Below, in pieces: positions 53,382 to 62,184 of a stretch of 64,000 nt of DNA. The notes beneath the pieces are model-generated. The model was not told where the DNA came from, ran no database searches, and worked only from the letters and a program-made list of their open reading frames with translations. Source of the stretch: Halanaerobium saccharolyticum (GTDB lineage Bacteria; Bacillota; Halanaerobiia; Halanaerobiales; Halanaerobiaceae); assembly GCF_003259895.1 (NCBI RefSeq), contig NZ_QLME01000002.1:59489-123488 (forward strand), written 5' to 3'. The position numbers and the translations under genes were made by a program. Every line of letters begins with the position of its first letter. Position 1 is the stretch's first letter.

Positions 53382-54640
53382 TGAATTTAAAAACAAAAAC
53401 TCATCCCTGTTACAGTAAGTTTGCCCATAATTACGCCAGAATGCATATTCCGGTAGCCTCAAAATGCAATATCAGCTGTAATTACTGCAACCGTAAATAT
53501 GACTGCTTACATGAGACCAGACCCGGGGTAACAAGTAAATTGCTGTCACCTCAGGAAGCATTAGCCAGATTTAAAATGGTCAAAAATAAAGTAGATAATT
53601 TAAGTGTAGTTGGAGTTGCTGGTCCGGGAGATGCTCTGGCAAGTTTTGAAGCAGCCAGGGAATCTTTAGAGCTAATTAAAGCTGAAGATCCTGATCTAAC
53701 TTTCTGCCTTTCGACAAATGGTTTAAGTTTGCCGGAATATCAGGAGGAAGTTGTTAGACTTGGAGTTAGCCATGTGACCATAACAATTAATGCTGTTGAT
53801 CCTTTGATTGGGGCAAAGATATATGAAAGAGTAAACTATCAGGGCAAAACCTTGACAGGAGTTGAGGGAGCTCAGCTTCTACTTAAAAATCAGCTGTCTG
53901 GCTTAAAATACCTGTCGCAAAATGGTGTACTCTGTAAAGTCAATATTGTTTTGATCAAGGGAATAAATAATTATCATATCGAAGAAGTCGTAAGAACAGT
54001 AAAAAAAGCTGGAGCTTTTATGACCAATATTATGCCGCTGATTCCAGTAGAAAATACACCATTCGAAAATAATCCCCTGACCAGTAAGGTTGAACTTGAT
54101 TATTTGCGGAATAAATGTGAAGAGGATTTAAAGCAGATGTATCACTGCCAGCAGTGTCGTTCTGATGCAGTTGGCTGTTTAAATAAAGATAGATCGCTGG
54201 AGTTTAAAGAGGAAGAGGATATTCTGGAAACTGAAACTCAGGCGAGACAGCCCCATCAGATACTTGAGGGAAGTTACTATCTGGAGAAAGAAGAAAGACT
54301 TTTTGCTGCAGCATCACAGGATGGAGAAATAGTAAACCTTCATTTTGGACATGCTGAAGATTTCTATATTTATCAGGTTAAAGGGAGTTCTATTAAATTT
54401 GTAGAAAAGAGAAATGTTAAGCAGTACTGTATCGATAAAGAATGTAATGATCAAGAAGATCGGATAGGCAGTATTATTAATACTATTTCTGATTGTGAAG
54501 CTGTTCTCTCTGTCAGAATTGGCACTGTTCCCAGAAGAAAACTTTTGCGGCACAATATTAAGGCGATAATGGTCTATGATAAGATTGAGTCAGCAGTTAG
54601 ATTTGCACTGGGAAAAATGTATTCTGCAAATACAGGTTGA
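53381..54640 (+). CDS. nifB: Radical SAM FeMo-cofactor core synthase NifB with NifX-like tail
   Basis: 419 residues. The radical SAM cluster cysteines are Cys29, Cys33 and Cys36 (SKCNISCNYCNRKYDC). VVGVAGPGDALASFE is the GxGxxL-like SAM motif. From about residue 300 a NifX/NafY-like domain follows (RLFAAASQDGEIVNLHFGHAEDF). It makes the 8Fe-9S-C core from two [4Fe-4S] clusters. Confidence 0.95.
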   Translation: MNLKTKTHPCYSKFAHNYARMHIPVASKCNISCNYCNRKYDCLHETRPGVTSKLLSPQEALARFKMVKNKVDNLSVVGVAGPGDALASFEAARESLELIKAEDPDLTFCLSTNGLSLPEYQEEVVRLGVSHVTITINAVDPLIGAKIYERVNYQGKTLTGVEGAQLLLKNQLSGLKYLSQNGVLCKVNIVLIKGINNYHIEEVVRTVKKAGAFMTNIMPLIPVENTPFENNPLTSKVELDYLRNKCEEDLKQMYHCQQCRSDAVGCLNKDRSLEFKEEEDILETETQARQPHQILEGSYYLEKEERLFAAASQDGEIVNLHFGHAEDFYIYQVKGSSIKFVEKRNVKQYCIDKECNDQEDRIGSIINTISDCEAVLSVRIGTVPRRKLLRHNIKAIMVYDKIESAVRFALGKMYSANTG

Positions 54641-54646
54641 TTTATT

Positions 54647-55450
54647 ATGATGATAAAACTAAAGAATAATAGTATTTGTTGTTTATTTATGCTTATCTTA
54701 GTGGTCACAGCTATTTTTAATTTTCCAGTCAAAGCTGCAGAAAGCAAAATAAGAGTGATGGCTGCGGCCAGTTTAACAGAAATGTTTACAGAACTTGCTG
54801 AAGAATATGAAGTTAAGAGCGGAGTTGAAGTGGAATGCAATTTTGCCGGAAGCCAGGCCCTATACAGTCAGCTAATAATGGGGGTTGGGGCCGATGTATT
54901 TGCTTCTGCAAATATCAAATATATGGATCAACTTAAGGATTCAAAGCTGGTAGAAGATCCAAAAATATTTGCTGAAAACAAACTTATAGCTGCTGTTAAT
55001 AAAGAAAGCGGTATTGATAAGTTTAGTGAACTTGCATTAGAAAAAGTTAAATTAGTAATAGCTGATGAATCAGTTCCTGTAGGATCTTATACGATTCAGA
55101 TGCTGAACAAAGAAAAAAACAACTCTCAGTTAGATAAAGATTTTAAAGAAAAGTTTATGAATAATGTAGTATCTAAAGAAGTTGATGTAAAAAGTGTAGT
55201 TAATAAAGTTTATTTAGGTGAAGTTGATGCAGGTATAGTTTATCAAACTGATATAACACCAAAAACAGCAGAAAAATTGAAAGTTATAGAGATAGAAGAT
55301 AATTATAATGTTACTGCATCTTATCCAATAGCGGTCTTAAATTCTTCTCACAATAAAAAAGAAGCTCTAAATTTTATTGAATATATCTATTCTGATGCAG
55401 GAGGTAAAATTTTAGATAAATATGGATTTACAAAAGTAGGTAGTGATTAA
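54647..55450 (+). CDS. modA: Molybdate-binding protein ModA
   Basis: 267 residues. A signal peptide to about residue 27 (FNFPVKAAES) without lipobox cysteine. IRVMAAASLTEMFTELAEEYE and CNFAGSQALYSQL, then GADVFASANIKYMDQL, are ModA signatures. It binds molybdate or tungstate outside the membrane, supplying Mo for FeMo-co. It starts 6 bases after nifB. Confidence 0.92.
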   Translation: MMIKLKNNSICCLFMLILVVTAIFNFPVKAAESKIRVMAAASLTEMFTELAEEYEVKSGVEVECNFAGSQALYSQLIMGVGADVFASANIKYMDQLKDSKLVEDPKIFAENKLIAAVNKESGIDKFSELALEKVKLVIADESVPVGSYTIQMLNKEKNNSQLDKDFKEKFMNNVVSKEVDVKSVVNKVYLGEVDAGIVYQTDITPKTAEKLKVIEIEDNYNVTASYPIAVLNSSHNKKEALNFIEYIYSDAGGKILDKYGFTKVGSD

Positions 55451-55451
55451 A

Positions 55452-56318
55452 ATGGAAAATAATATAAATCCCAAACAGAATACAGAAGCTATTTCTCCGG
55501 ATATTATTCTGGAGAATAGCTTTTTAGACTACTTTCGTAATAACCTTGATCTGGATTTAACCCAGATAATTTTGTTCTTTTTAGCAGGTATAAATGTAAT
55601 CTTTGTAATATTAATTATAGCATCGTTATTTTTAAGTACCTCGATTGAGGGTCTGCTTACTACGGTAAACAACATAAATACTTTACAGGCAATAAAAGTA
55701 TCAATTCTTTCTATTCTAATATCGATTATGATTACAGTTTTAGTTGGGGTTCCATTCAGTTATGTGGTCAGTCAGAATGGAAGTAAGATTAACAAAGTAG
55801 TTAATATGTTTATTAAACTACCGCTTGTTATGCCGCCGACTGTGGCCGGACTGGCTCTTTTACTTACCTTTGGTAATCGTGGTATCTTAAGTGATATTAT
55901 TAATACAATGAATCTAAATTTGCCTTTTACTTTTACTGCTCTGATCATCGTCCAGGTTTTTGTAATGCTTCCCCTCTTTACTCAATCATTAAAAAGTGGT
56001 TTTGAAGCAATTGACGAAGAGGTTAAAGAAGCAGCAATGGTTTTTGGAGCTGAAGAAAAGGATATTCTATTTAAAATTTATCTGCCATTAAGTATTAAAC
56101 CCTTACTTACAGGGATAATTATGGCCTGTCTCCGGGCAGCAGGTGAGTTTGGAGCCACAATGATGTTTGCTGGTAATTTATCGGGCAAAACTCAGACTCT
56201 TTCAACTGCTATTTATATAATGGCCCAAAAGGACCTGAGTCAGTCAATAGCACTGGCTGTTGTTTTAATCATCACTTTTTCGCTGCCCTTAATAATATTA
56301 GAGTTGAAATTAAAATAA
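55452..56318 (+). CDS. modB: Molybdate ABC transporter permease ModB
   Basis: 288 residues. An N-terminal hydrophilic part of about 30 residues precedes the usual five to six helices; EVKEAAMVFGAEEKDILFKIYLP is the EAA loop and LRAAGEFGATMMFAGN a ModB motif. ATG 55452 starts just after the modA stop; a GTG at 55443 would overlap it. There is no modC ATPase gene next to it. Confidence 0.9.
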   Translation: MENNINPKQNTEAISPDIILENSFLDYFRNNLDLDLTQIILFFLAGINVIFVILIIASLFLSTSIEGLLTTVNNINTLQAIKVSILSILISIMITVLVGVPFSYVVSQNGSKINKVVNMFIKLPLVMPPTVAGLALLLTFGNRGILSDIINTMNLNLPFTFTALIIVQVFVMLPLFTQSLKSGFEAIDEEVKEAAMVFGAEEKDILFKIYLPLSIKPLLTGIIMACLRAAGEFGATMMFAGNLSGKTQTLSTAIYIMAQKDLSQSIALAVVLIITFSLPLIILELKLK

Positions 56319-56379
56319 AAAGATTAAAGCGTATTCTAATGTGAGTGGAACTCTAACTTAGAAAGGATTTGTTTATGAG

Positions 56380-57177
56380 ATGGAAAAAATAAAATTTGTA
56401 GATACAACACTCCGGGATGGTGAACAAACTCCTGGAGTTGTTTTTTCTGAGATAGAAAAAATAGTGCTGGCTCAAAAAATAGATCTTTTAAAAATAGATA
56501 TAATTGAAGTCGGAATTCCCGTTATTGGGAAAGAAGAACGAGCAGTGATTAAAAAAATTATTGATTTAAATCTTGGAGCAGAAATATTACTCTGGAATAG
56601 AATGAAGATAGAAGATATTGATTTATCTTTAACCTGTGGTGCTAAAAATATTCATCTTTCTGCTCCGGTTTCTAATATCCAGCTGAAAGTTAAATTAAAA
56701 AAAGAAAAATCTAAACTTTTAGCTGAAATGACTGAAGCAATAAAATATGCAAAGGATGCTGGCTGTCTGGTATCTATTGGCGCCGAAGACGCATCTAGAG
56801 CTGAAAAAGATTTTCTTTTTGAATATCTCAAAACAGCAGAAAAAGCTGGGGCTGAAAGGTTTCGCTATGCAGATACAGTTGGTATTTTGGATCCCTTTTC
56901 TACCGTTAATAAGTTGAAAGAAATTCGGTACAAAACAGGAATGGAAATAGAATTTCATGCTCATAATGATTTTGGAATGGCAGTAGCAAATTCCCTGGCT
57001 GCCTGTAGAGCAGAAGTTGACTATATTAGTTCTACCATTACTGGAATTGGGGAGAGGGCTGGAAATACAGATTTTAAAGAATTCGTAGATGCTTATAATT
57101 ATTTTTTTGAACATCAGCTTGATTTTGATTGGAAGATCTATCAGGACTTTCTTAAAAAAATGAAGGCAGCTCTTTAG
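56380..57177 (+). CDS. NifV-alpha: catalytic TIM-barrel subunit of homocitrate synthase
   Basis: 265 residues, about 110 shorter than single-chain NifV. The catalytic site is complete: FVDTTLRDGEQTPGV (Asp8, Arg12, Asp13, Glu15) and HAHNDFGMAVANS (His193, His195), with GIGERAGNTDF. It ends right after the barrel and lacks the lid region FxHESGIH that family members need for turnover. The degenerate gene at 44083 has exactly that region. C. pasteurianum NifV-alpha is similar in size and also lies after modAB. Product: homocitrate, the organic ligand of FeMo-co. Confidence 0.82.
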   Translation: MEKIKFVDTTLRDGEQTPGVVFSEIEKIVLAQKIDLLKIDIIEVGIPVIGKEERAVIKKIIDLNLGAEILLWNRMKIEDIDLSLTCGAKNIHLSAPVSNIQLKVKLKKEKSKLLAEMTEAIKYAKDAGCLVSIGAEDASRAEKDFLFEYLKTAEKAGAERFRYADTVGILDPFSTVNKLKEIRYKTGMEIEFHAHNDFGMAVANSLAACRAEVDYISSTITGIGERAGNTDFKEFVDAYNYFFEHQLDFDWKIYQDFLKKMKAAL

Positions 57178-57202
57178 TATTCGTAGACTTCTGAAAATAA
57201 AA

Positions 57203-57231
57203 AACCCTGCCGTTATCTAAGCGGCAGGGTT
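57203..57231. terminator. Bidirectional terminator between nifV-alpha and glnK
   Basis: AACCCTGCCG (57203-57212) and CGGCAGGGTT (57222-57231) form a 10-bp perfect stem, with A-run before and T-rich sequence after. It ends the nif operon and the convergent amtB-glnK unit. Confidence 0.85.
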
Positions 57232-57263
57232 CATTGTTATTATTTTTTTATTTATATATTTTG

Positions 57264-57602
57264 TTAAAGTGCATCTGTACCTTCTTCACCAGTTCTAATT
57301 CTGACGGCATTCTCTACATCAGAGACAAATATTTTACCATCTCCAACTTCACCGGTCTGTACTGCTTCTTTAATTGCTTCAATAATCTGATCGACTTTAG
57401 TATATTCTACAATTGTTTCAACTTTAATTTTTTTCCTCAGCCTGACTCTATAGCTGACACCGCGGTACATTTCAGTTTGACCTTTCTGTGAACCATATCC
57501 TTTGATCTCTTTGATATTTAGTCCACTAACTCCAATTTCTTCTAAGCAGTCAATAACTCTATCAGTTTTATCAGGACGAATAATAGCTTCTATTTTTTTC
57601 AT
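57264..57602 (-). CDS. glnK: PII signal protein GlnK
   Basis: 112 residues. A full T-loop KGYGSQKGQTEMYRGVSYRV with Tyr51, and TGEVGDGKIFVSDVENAVRIRTGEEG at the nucleotide site. It binds ATP/ADP and 2-oxoglutarate and blocks the AmtB pore when ammonium is plentiful. Encoded just after amtB, with which it is co-transcribed. Confidence 0.92.
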   Translation of the reverse strand: MKKIEAIIRPDKTDRVIDCLEEIGVSGLNIKEIKGYGSQKGQTEMYRGVSYRVRLRKKIKVETIVEYTKVDQIIEAIKEAVQTGEVGDGKIFVSDVENAVRIRTGEEGTDAL

Positions 57603-57641
57603 AATATATCAACACCTCTGTTTTGGATTTTAGAATTCAAC

Positions 57642-58982
57642 TTATTTTTCAGCCTTAACATTTACCATAAAATCTGGATAGGAATCGGCACCATGTTCTG
57701 AATAGTCAAGACCTTCAATCTCATCTTCTTCGGAGACTCTGAGTCCAATAACTGCATCGATTACCTTAAAGAGGGCAAATCCAAGTCCAAATGCCCAGAC
57801 AAAAACAGCTGCTACTCCGATAATTTGAGTGATTAATAAACTAATTCCGCCTCCAAAAAGAAGTCCACCTTCTGTGGCAAAAAATCCAACTGCAATTGTA
57901 CCAAAGGCTCCACAGACACCGTGCACAGAAACAGCACCAACAGGATCATCAATCTGTAATCTATCAAAAAACTCAACCGAATAAATAACTATAATTCCTG
58001 CAATACCTCCAATTAGAACAGCGGAGAGATTACCTACACTGGCTGTACCGGCTGTGATTCCAACCAGACCCGCTAAAGCACCGTTTAAAGTCATACTAAC
58101 ATCTGCCTTACCATATTTAATCCAGCTGACTATCATGGCCATTACTGCTCCTGCAGCTGCTGCCAGATTGGTTGTTACAGCAATCGTAGCGATGGATAAA
58201 TCTGTACCGGCTACAGTAGAACCGGGGTTAAATCCAAACCAGCCAAACCAGAGAATGAAAACACCAAGTGCTGCCATTAAAAGGTTATGTCCGGGCAGAG
58301 CATTGGCACTGCCGTCTTCATTATATTTACCAATTCTGGGACCTAAAACAATGGCACCAGCTAAAGCAGCCCAGCCGCCAACAGAGTGCACAACAGTTGA
58401 ACCGGCAAAATCTACAATACCCATCTCGGCTAACCAGCCGCCACCCCAGATCCAGTGTCCAACAACAGGATATATAAATGCGGTAATTACGACGCTGTAG
58501 GCTAAGTAACCGGAAAAATTAGTTCTTTCTGCCATGGCTCCGGAGACAATTGTTGCTGCTGTTGCTGCAAAAACTGTCTGGAAGATAAAAAAGGCTGCAA
58601 TCGGAATATCAAGTCCTAAATTAGCAAATGTATCCTGCAGAAAATAGCCTGTAGTTCCAATAAAACTGTTACCGGGCCCAAACATAAAGGCAAAACCGAC
58701 AGCCCAGTAAACTAAAGAACCTGAGGCAAAGTCCATCATGTTTTTCATAATAATATTACCAGCATTTTTGGCTCTGGTAAAACCAGCTTCAACCATAGCA
58801 AATCCAGCCTGCATAAAAAAGACCAGAAAAGCTGCAATTAAAGTCCAGATGGTGTCAATAGCGATTGCATTGGCTGCTGCCTGTCCATCCTGGGCAAAAG
58901 CCAGACCGCTAAATAAACCCACCAGTGTTAATGTCATCAAAATTGTTTGCATAAACTTGCTTTTCATTACTCTACTACTCAT
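57642..58982 (-). CDS. amtB: Ammonium transporter Amt
   Basis: 446 residues. A signal-peptide-like first segment followed by eleven helices. WTLIAAFLVFFMQAGFAMVEAGFTRAKN opens the Amt fold; GHWIWGGGWLAEMG and VHGVCGAFGTIAVG hold pore histidines. It moves ammonium inward when nitrogen is scarce and retrieves NH3 leaking from nitrogenase. GAGGAAATT precedes ATG. The order amtB-glnK is the clostridial type. Confidence 0.95.
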   Translation of the reverse strand: MSSRVMKSKFMQTILMTLTLVGLFSGLAFAQDGQAAANAIAIDTIWTLIAAFLVFFMQAGFAMVEAGFTRAKNAGNIIMKNMMDFASGSLVYWAVGFAFMFGPGNSFIGTTGYFLQDTFANLGLDIPIAAFFIFQTVFAATAATIVSGAMAERTNFSGYLAYSVVITAFIYPVVGHWIWGGGWLAEMGIVDFAGSTVVHSVGGWAALAGAIVLGPRIGKYNEDGSANALPGHNLLMAALGVFILWFGWFGFNPGSTVAGTDLSIATIAVTTNLAAAAGAVMAMIVSWIKYGKADVSMTLNGALAGLVGITAGTASVGNLSAVLIGGIAGIIVIYSVEFFDRLQIDDPVGAVSVHGVCGAFGTIAVGFFATEGGLLFGGGISLLITQIIGVAAVFVWAFGLGFALFKVIDAVIGLRVSEEDEIEGLDYSEHGADSYPDFMVNVKAEK

Positions 58983-59089
58983 AATAATTTCCTCCTCGTG
59001 TTAGGTATGTGTTAATTATGAGTAAATTATAGTTTCTAAAAAATGAGAAAGCAAGGAAATTGGAGTTTATATAATCGTATACAGTTATT

Positions 59090-59677
59090 TCAGCTAATTT
59101 TATTTCTGATTTTATTTACAAAATACTGATGAAAAGCATTATTGTCTGTGAGTTCAGGGTGAAAAGAGGTGCCAATTAAGTTTCTACTTTCTACAGCTGC
59201 AATTTGATCTTCCTTTTGATAGAGTATCTCAATATCTTTTCCTACTTCTGTAATTAAAGGAGCTCTGATAAAAACAAGTTCCTGGACTGAATCAGAAATT
59301 TTTGGAATCATATTTTTTTCAATAAAGCTATTTAGCTGGCTGCCAAAGGCATTTCGCTTAACTTTGATATCCAGAAGCCCTAACTGATCTTCTTTTTCTC
59401 CTTCAACTTCAGCTGCCAGCAGGATTAAGCCCGCACAGCTTCCCCAGATAACTTTCTGCTGCTGATTAAATTTAATGATTGCTTCCTTAAAATTATAGTC
59501 TTTGATTAATTTTCTCATTGTTGTGCTCTCACCACCGGGGATAATTAAACCGGAACAGCTATTTAACTCTTCTGGCTTTTTAACAGCCAGAGCCCGTACG
59601 TTTTTAATCTGATTTAAATGATCTAAATGCTCAGCTACTCCTCCCTGAAGAGCAAGAACACCCACAGTAATTATCAT
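59090..59677 (-). CDS. pdxT: Pyridoxal 5'-phosphate synthase glutaminase subunit PdxT
   Basis: 195 residues from ATG 59677; longer in-frame starts run into pdxS. VGVLALQGGVAEHLDHL, LIIPGGESTTM, the nucleophile in WGSCAGLILLA and the His-Glu pair in TSFHPEL are the class I glutaminase signatures. It frees ammonia from glutamine and channels it to PdxS. One base separates it from pdxS. Confidence 0.94.
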   Translation of the reverse strand: MIITVGVLALQGGVAEHLDHLNQIKNVRALAVKKPEELNSCSGLIIPGGESTTMRKLIKDYNFKEAIIKFNQQQKVIWGSCAGLILLAAEVEGEKEDQLGLLDIKVKRNAFGSQLNSFIEKNMIPKISDSVQELVFIRAPLITEVGKDIEILYQKEDQIAAVESRNLIGTSFHPELTDNNAFHQYFVNKIRNKIS

Positions 59678-59678
59678 T

Positions 59679-60557
59679 TTACCAGCCCCGATCAGCCATT
59701 TTTTCAGCATCAGTAAGACCATTGACATCAATACCGGACATTGCTTTACCCAGGTCTTCGGAGACTTCTGCAATAATTTCAGGATCCTGATAATGAGTCG
59801 TTGCTCTAACAATTGCTTCTGCTCTTTTAGCTGGATTACCGGAGCGGAAAATTCCAGAACCAACAAAAACCCCATCACAGCCCAGCTGCATCATTAGGGC
59901 AGCATCAGCAGGTGTAGCAATTCCTCCAGCAGCAAAATTAACAACCGGCAGTTTGCCGTGTTCTGCTACATATTCCACAAGTTGAAAAGGAGCCTGTATA
60001 TCTTTAGCTGCAGTCATCAGTTCTTCACTACCTAAACTGGTTAAATTATTAATCTGGGAATTGATTTTTCGCATATGACGAACCGCCTCTACCACATTCC
60101 CGGTGCCAGCTTCTCCCTTTGTTCTAATCATAGCTGCCCCTTCTCCAATTCTTCTCAGAGCTTCACCCAGATTGGTAGCTCCACAGACAAAGGGGATCTC
60201 AAATTTTCTCTTATCAATATGAAAAGATTCATCAGCAGGTGTTAAAACCTCACTTTCATCAATATAGTCTATTTCGAGTGCTTCTAAAATTTGTGCCTCT
60301 ACAAAATGACCAATTCTAACTTTGGCCATTACCGGGATGGAAACAGTATTTACAATTTTTTTGATCATTTTTGGATCAGACATTCTGGCAATTCCGCCAT
60401 CTTTTCTAATATCAGCTGGAACTTTTTCTAAAGCCATAACTGCTACTGCACCTGCTTCTTCGGCAATTTTTGCTTCTTCTGCTGTAGTGACATCCATAAT
60501 GATCCCACCTTTTAACATCTGGGCTAAATTCCTGTTTAAACGATATTTTTCTGACAT
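59679..60557 (-). CDS. pdxS: Pyridoxal 5'-phosphate synthase subunit PdxS
   Basis: 292 residues, standard length. [23 protein letters not shown] at the start, [16 protein letters not shown] with the catalytic lysine, and [20 protein letters not shown]. With PdxT it makes PLP from ribose 5-phosphate, glyceraldehyde 3-phosphate and glutamine. PLP is needed here by SelA and the cysteine desulfurase. GGAGAGA precedes ATG. The divergent pdxR-type gene probably represses it. Confidence 0.96.
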   Translation of the reverse strand: MSEKYRLNRNLAQMLKGGIIMDVTTAEEAKIAEEAGAVAVMALEKVPADIRKDGGIARMSDPKMIKKIVNTVSIPVMAKVRIGHFVEAQILEALEIDYIDESEVLTPADESFHIDKRKFEIPFVCGATNLGEALRRIGEGAAMIRTKGEAGTGNVVEAVRHMRKINSQINNLTSLGSEELMTAAKDIQAPFQLVEYVAEHGKLPVVNFAAGGIATPADAALMMQLGCDGVFVGSGIFRSGNPAKRAEAIVRATTHYQDPEIIAEVSEDLGKAMSGIDVNGLTDAEKMADRGW

Positions 60558-60597
60558 AATTATCTCTCCTTCTGATTGCTTAATTTTAATTGTAATG

Positions 60598-60719
60598 ATA
60601 CAATAAACTTATGTAAACTGTATTTAAGCTTAAAAAACTAATACAATTATAAAATAAAGCGATACAAAATGTCAAATTATTAATACAATCATAAATTGAT
60701 TATTTTATACTAATACAAT
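60598..60719. promoter_or_regulatory. Array of TAATACAAT-type repeats: probable PdxR operator
   Basis: ATACAAT or a one-base variant occurs at 60598, 60641, 60662 (ATACAAA), 60683 and 60713, all in the same orientation; three of them are spaced exactly 21 bp. A reverse half-site (CTGTATT) lies near 60619. MocR/PdxR regulators bind direct repeats about two helical turns apart, so this fits a shared operator for pdxST and the regulator gene. Confidence 0.65.
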
Positions 60720-60735
60720 TTAACGGGGTGAGAAG

Positions 60736-62172
60736 ATGTTAGAGATAAATATAAAAGAAGATAGTGATTCTGCTCTTTATTTACAACTTTATAAAAAATT
60801 AAAGAAAAAAATAAAAAATGAGATTGAAGCTGATACTAAACTGCCTCCAATTAGAAAACTGGCAGCAGAAGTGGGGGTAAATCCGGCTACAGTGGTCAAA
60901 GCCTATGATATGCTTGCTGAGGAAGAATTAATTTATAAAAAAGTTGGAAGTGGCAGCTTTGTAGCGCCAGAGAAAAATTTAATTCAGGCAGCAGATAGAG
61001 AAGATATGCTAAAACACGGGCAGATTAAACTGGCAGAAAGTATTAACTTTGCCAGTGCTGTTCCCAGTACTGATTTATTTCCAGTTTCAGATTTTAAATA
61101 TGCAATTAATCAAGTTTTGGATAGAGATCAGGGTGAAGCTTTTAGCTATCAAAAAAGTCAGGGGTTTTTACCTCTGCGGAAATCAATCAGAAAATATTTT
61201 GCTCAGCGAGGAATTGAATCTTCTTTAAAACAGATTCAGGTTGTATCGGGCGCTCAGCAGGCAATAGATATCATAAGTAAGATACTTTTAGATTATAGGG
61301 ATCAAATTATAGTAGAGGACCCGACTTATTTTGGGGCGCTGCAGGCCTTTAATTCCCGCAGGGCAGAGATGAAAAGTATTAAGATGGAGCAGGATGGAGC
61401 TAACCTGGAAGAAATGGAATCCTATCTGCAGAAAAATAAAATAAAGTTTTTCTTTACCATGCAGAATTTCCAGAATCCAACCGGTGTTAGCTGGAGTCGA
61501 AAAAAACAACTGCGGCTGCTGGAGCTGGCAGAAAAATATGATTTTTATATTATAGAGGATGATATTTTATCTGATTTATATTATGAGCAGAAGCCGGTAA
61601 ATAATTTAAAAGAATTTGATAAACAGGGAAGGGTAATCTACATTAAAAGTTTTTCGAAAGTATTTATGCCTGGTTTAAGGCTAGCTTTTATAGTTTTACC
61701 GGAAAAACTTCTGCCGGAAGTGCTGGAAGCAAAATATGCAACTGATATTTCCAGTGGAGGTCTTACCCAGAGAGCTTTTGATTATTATCTTCGAGAAGGA
61801 TTATTAGATAAACATATCAGTTTACAGAGAAGCTTGTTTCAAAAAAGATATAAACTGATGCAGGAGCAAATAAATCTTCATTTGCCGGAGGAAGTAAAAA
61901 TAACCTTTAAGGTCAAAGGTGGACTTTATTTTTGGCTCAATATACCACAAAATCTGGATGCAAGAGAACTATATGAAATAGCTGCTCAAAAAGAGTTGCT
62001 TTTTTCTCCTGGTTATCTTTTTAGTATAAATAAGCGATATTCTAATTATTTTAGGCTCAGTTTTGCAGCTGTAGATGAAGAGCAGATAAAAAGAGGGATC
62101 AAGCTTTTAAAAGATATTTATAATAATTTTAGCGGTATGACTGAGAATGATGATTATAGTCCATTAATTTGA
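60736..62172 (+). CDS. pdxR: MocR-family (GntR/aminotransferase) regulator, probable PdxR
   Basis: 478 residues. Residues 8-75 are a GntR winged HTH (LPPIRKLAAEVGVNPATVVKAYDML). From 105 on a fold-type I aminotransferase domain follows, with NFQNPTGV and Lys308 in KSFSKVFMPGLRL for PLP. Such proteins sense PLP and control pdxST; the divergent pdxST genes and the repeat array support it. GGGGTGAGAAG precedes ATG. Confidence 0.88.
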   Translation: MLEINIKEDSDSALYLQLYKKLKKKIKNEIEADTKLPPIRKLAAEVGVNPATVVKAYDMLAEEELIYKKVGSGSFVAPEKNLIQAADREDMLKHGQIKLAESINFASAVPSTDLFPVSDFKYAINQVLDRDQGEAFSYQKSQGFLPLRKSIRKYFAQRGIESSLKQIQVVSGAQQAIDIISKILLDYRDQIIVEDPTYFGALQAFNSRRAEMKSIKMEQDGANLEEMESYLQKNKIKFFFTMQNFQNPTGVSWSRKKQLRLLELAEKYDFYIIEDDILSDLYYEQKPVNNLKEFDKQGRVIYIKSFSKVFMPGLRLAFIVLPEKLLPEVLEAKYATDISSGGLTQRAFDYYLREGLLDKHISLQRSLFQKRYKLMQEQINLHLPEEVKITFKVKGGLYFWLNIPQNLDARELYEIAAQKELLFSPGYLFSINKRYSNYFRLSFAAVDEEQIKRGIKLLKDIYNNFSGMTENDDYSPLI

Positions 62173-62184
62173 TTGGAGGGAAAA

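Noticed and set aside
58054..58500. A 148-residue plus-strand ORF
   Set aside because: It lies wholly opposite amtB, has no ribosome-binding site and reads as the reverse of a membrane protein.
60598..60719. A short CRISPR-like array
   Set aside because: Repeats are only 7-9 bp with irregular spacing; they fit an operator between divergent pdx genes.
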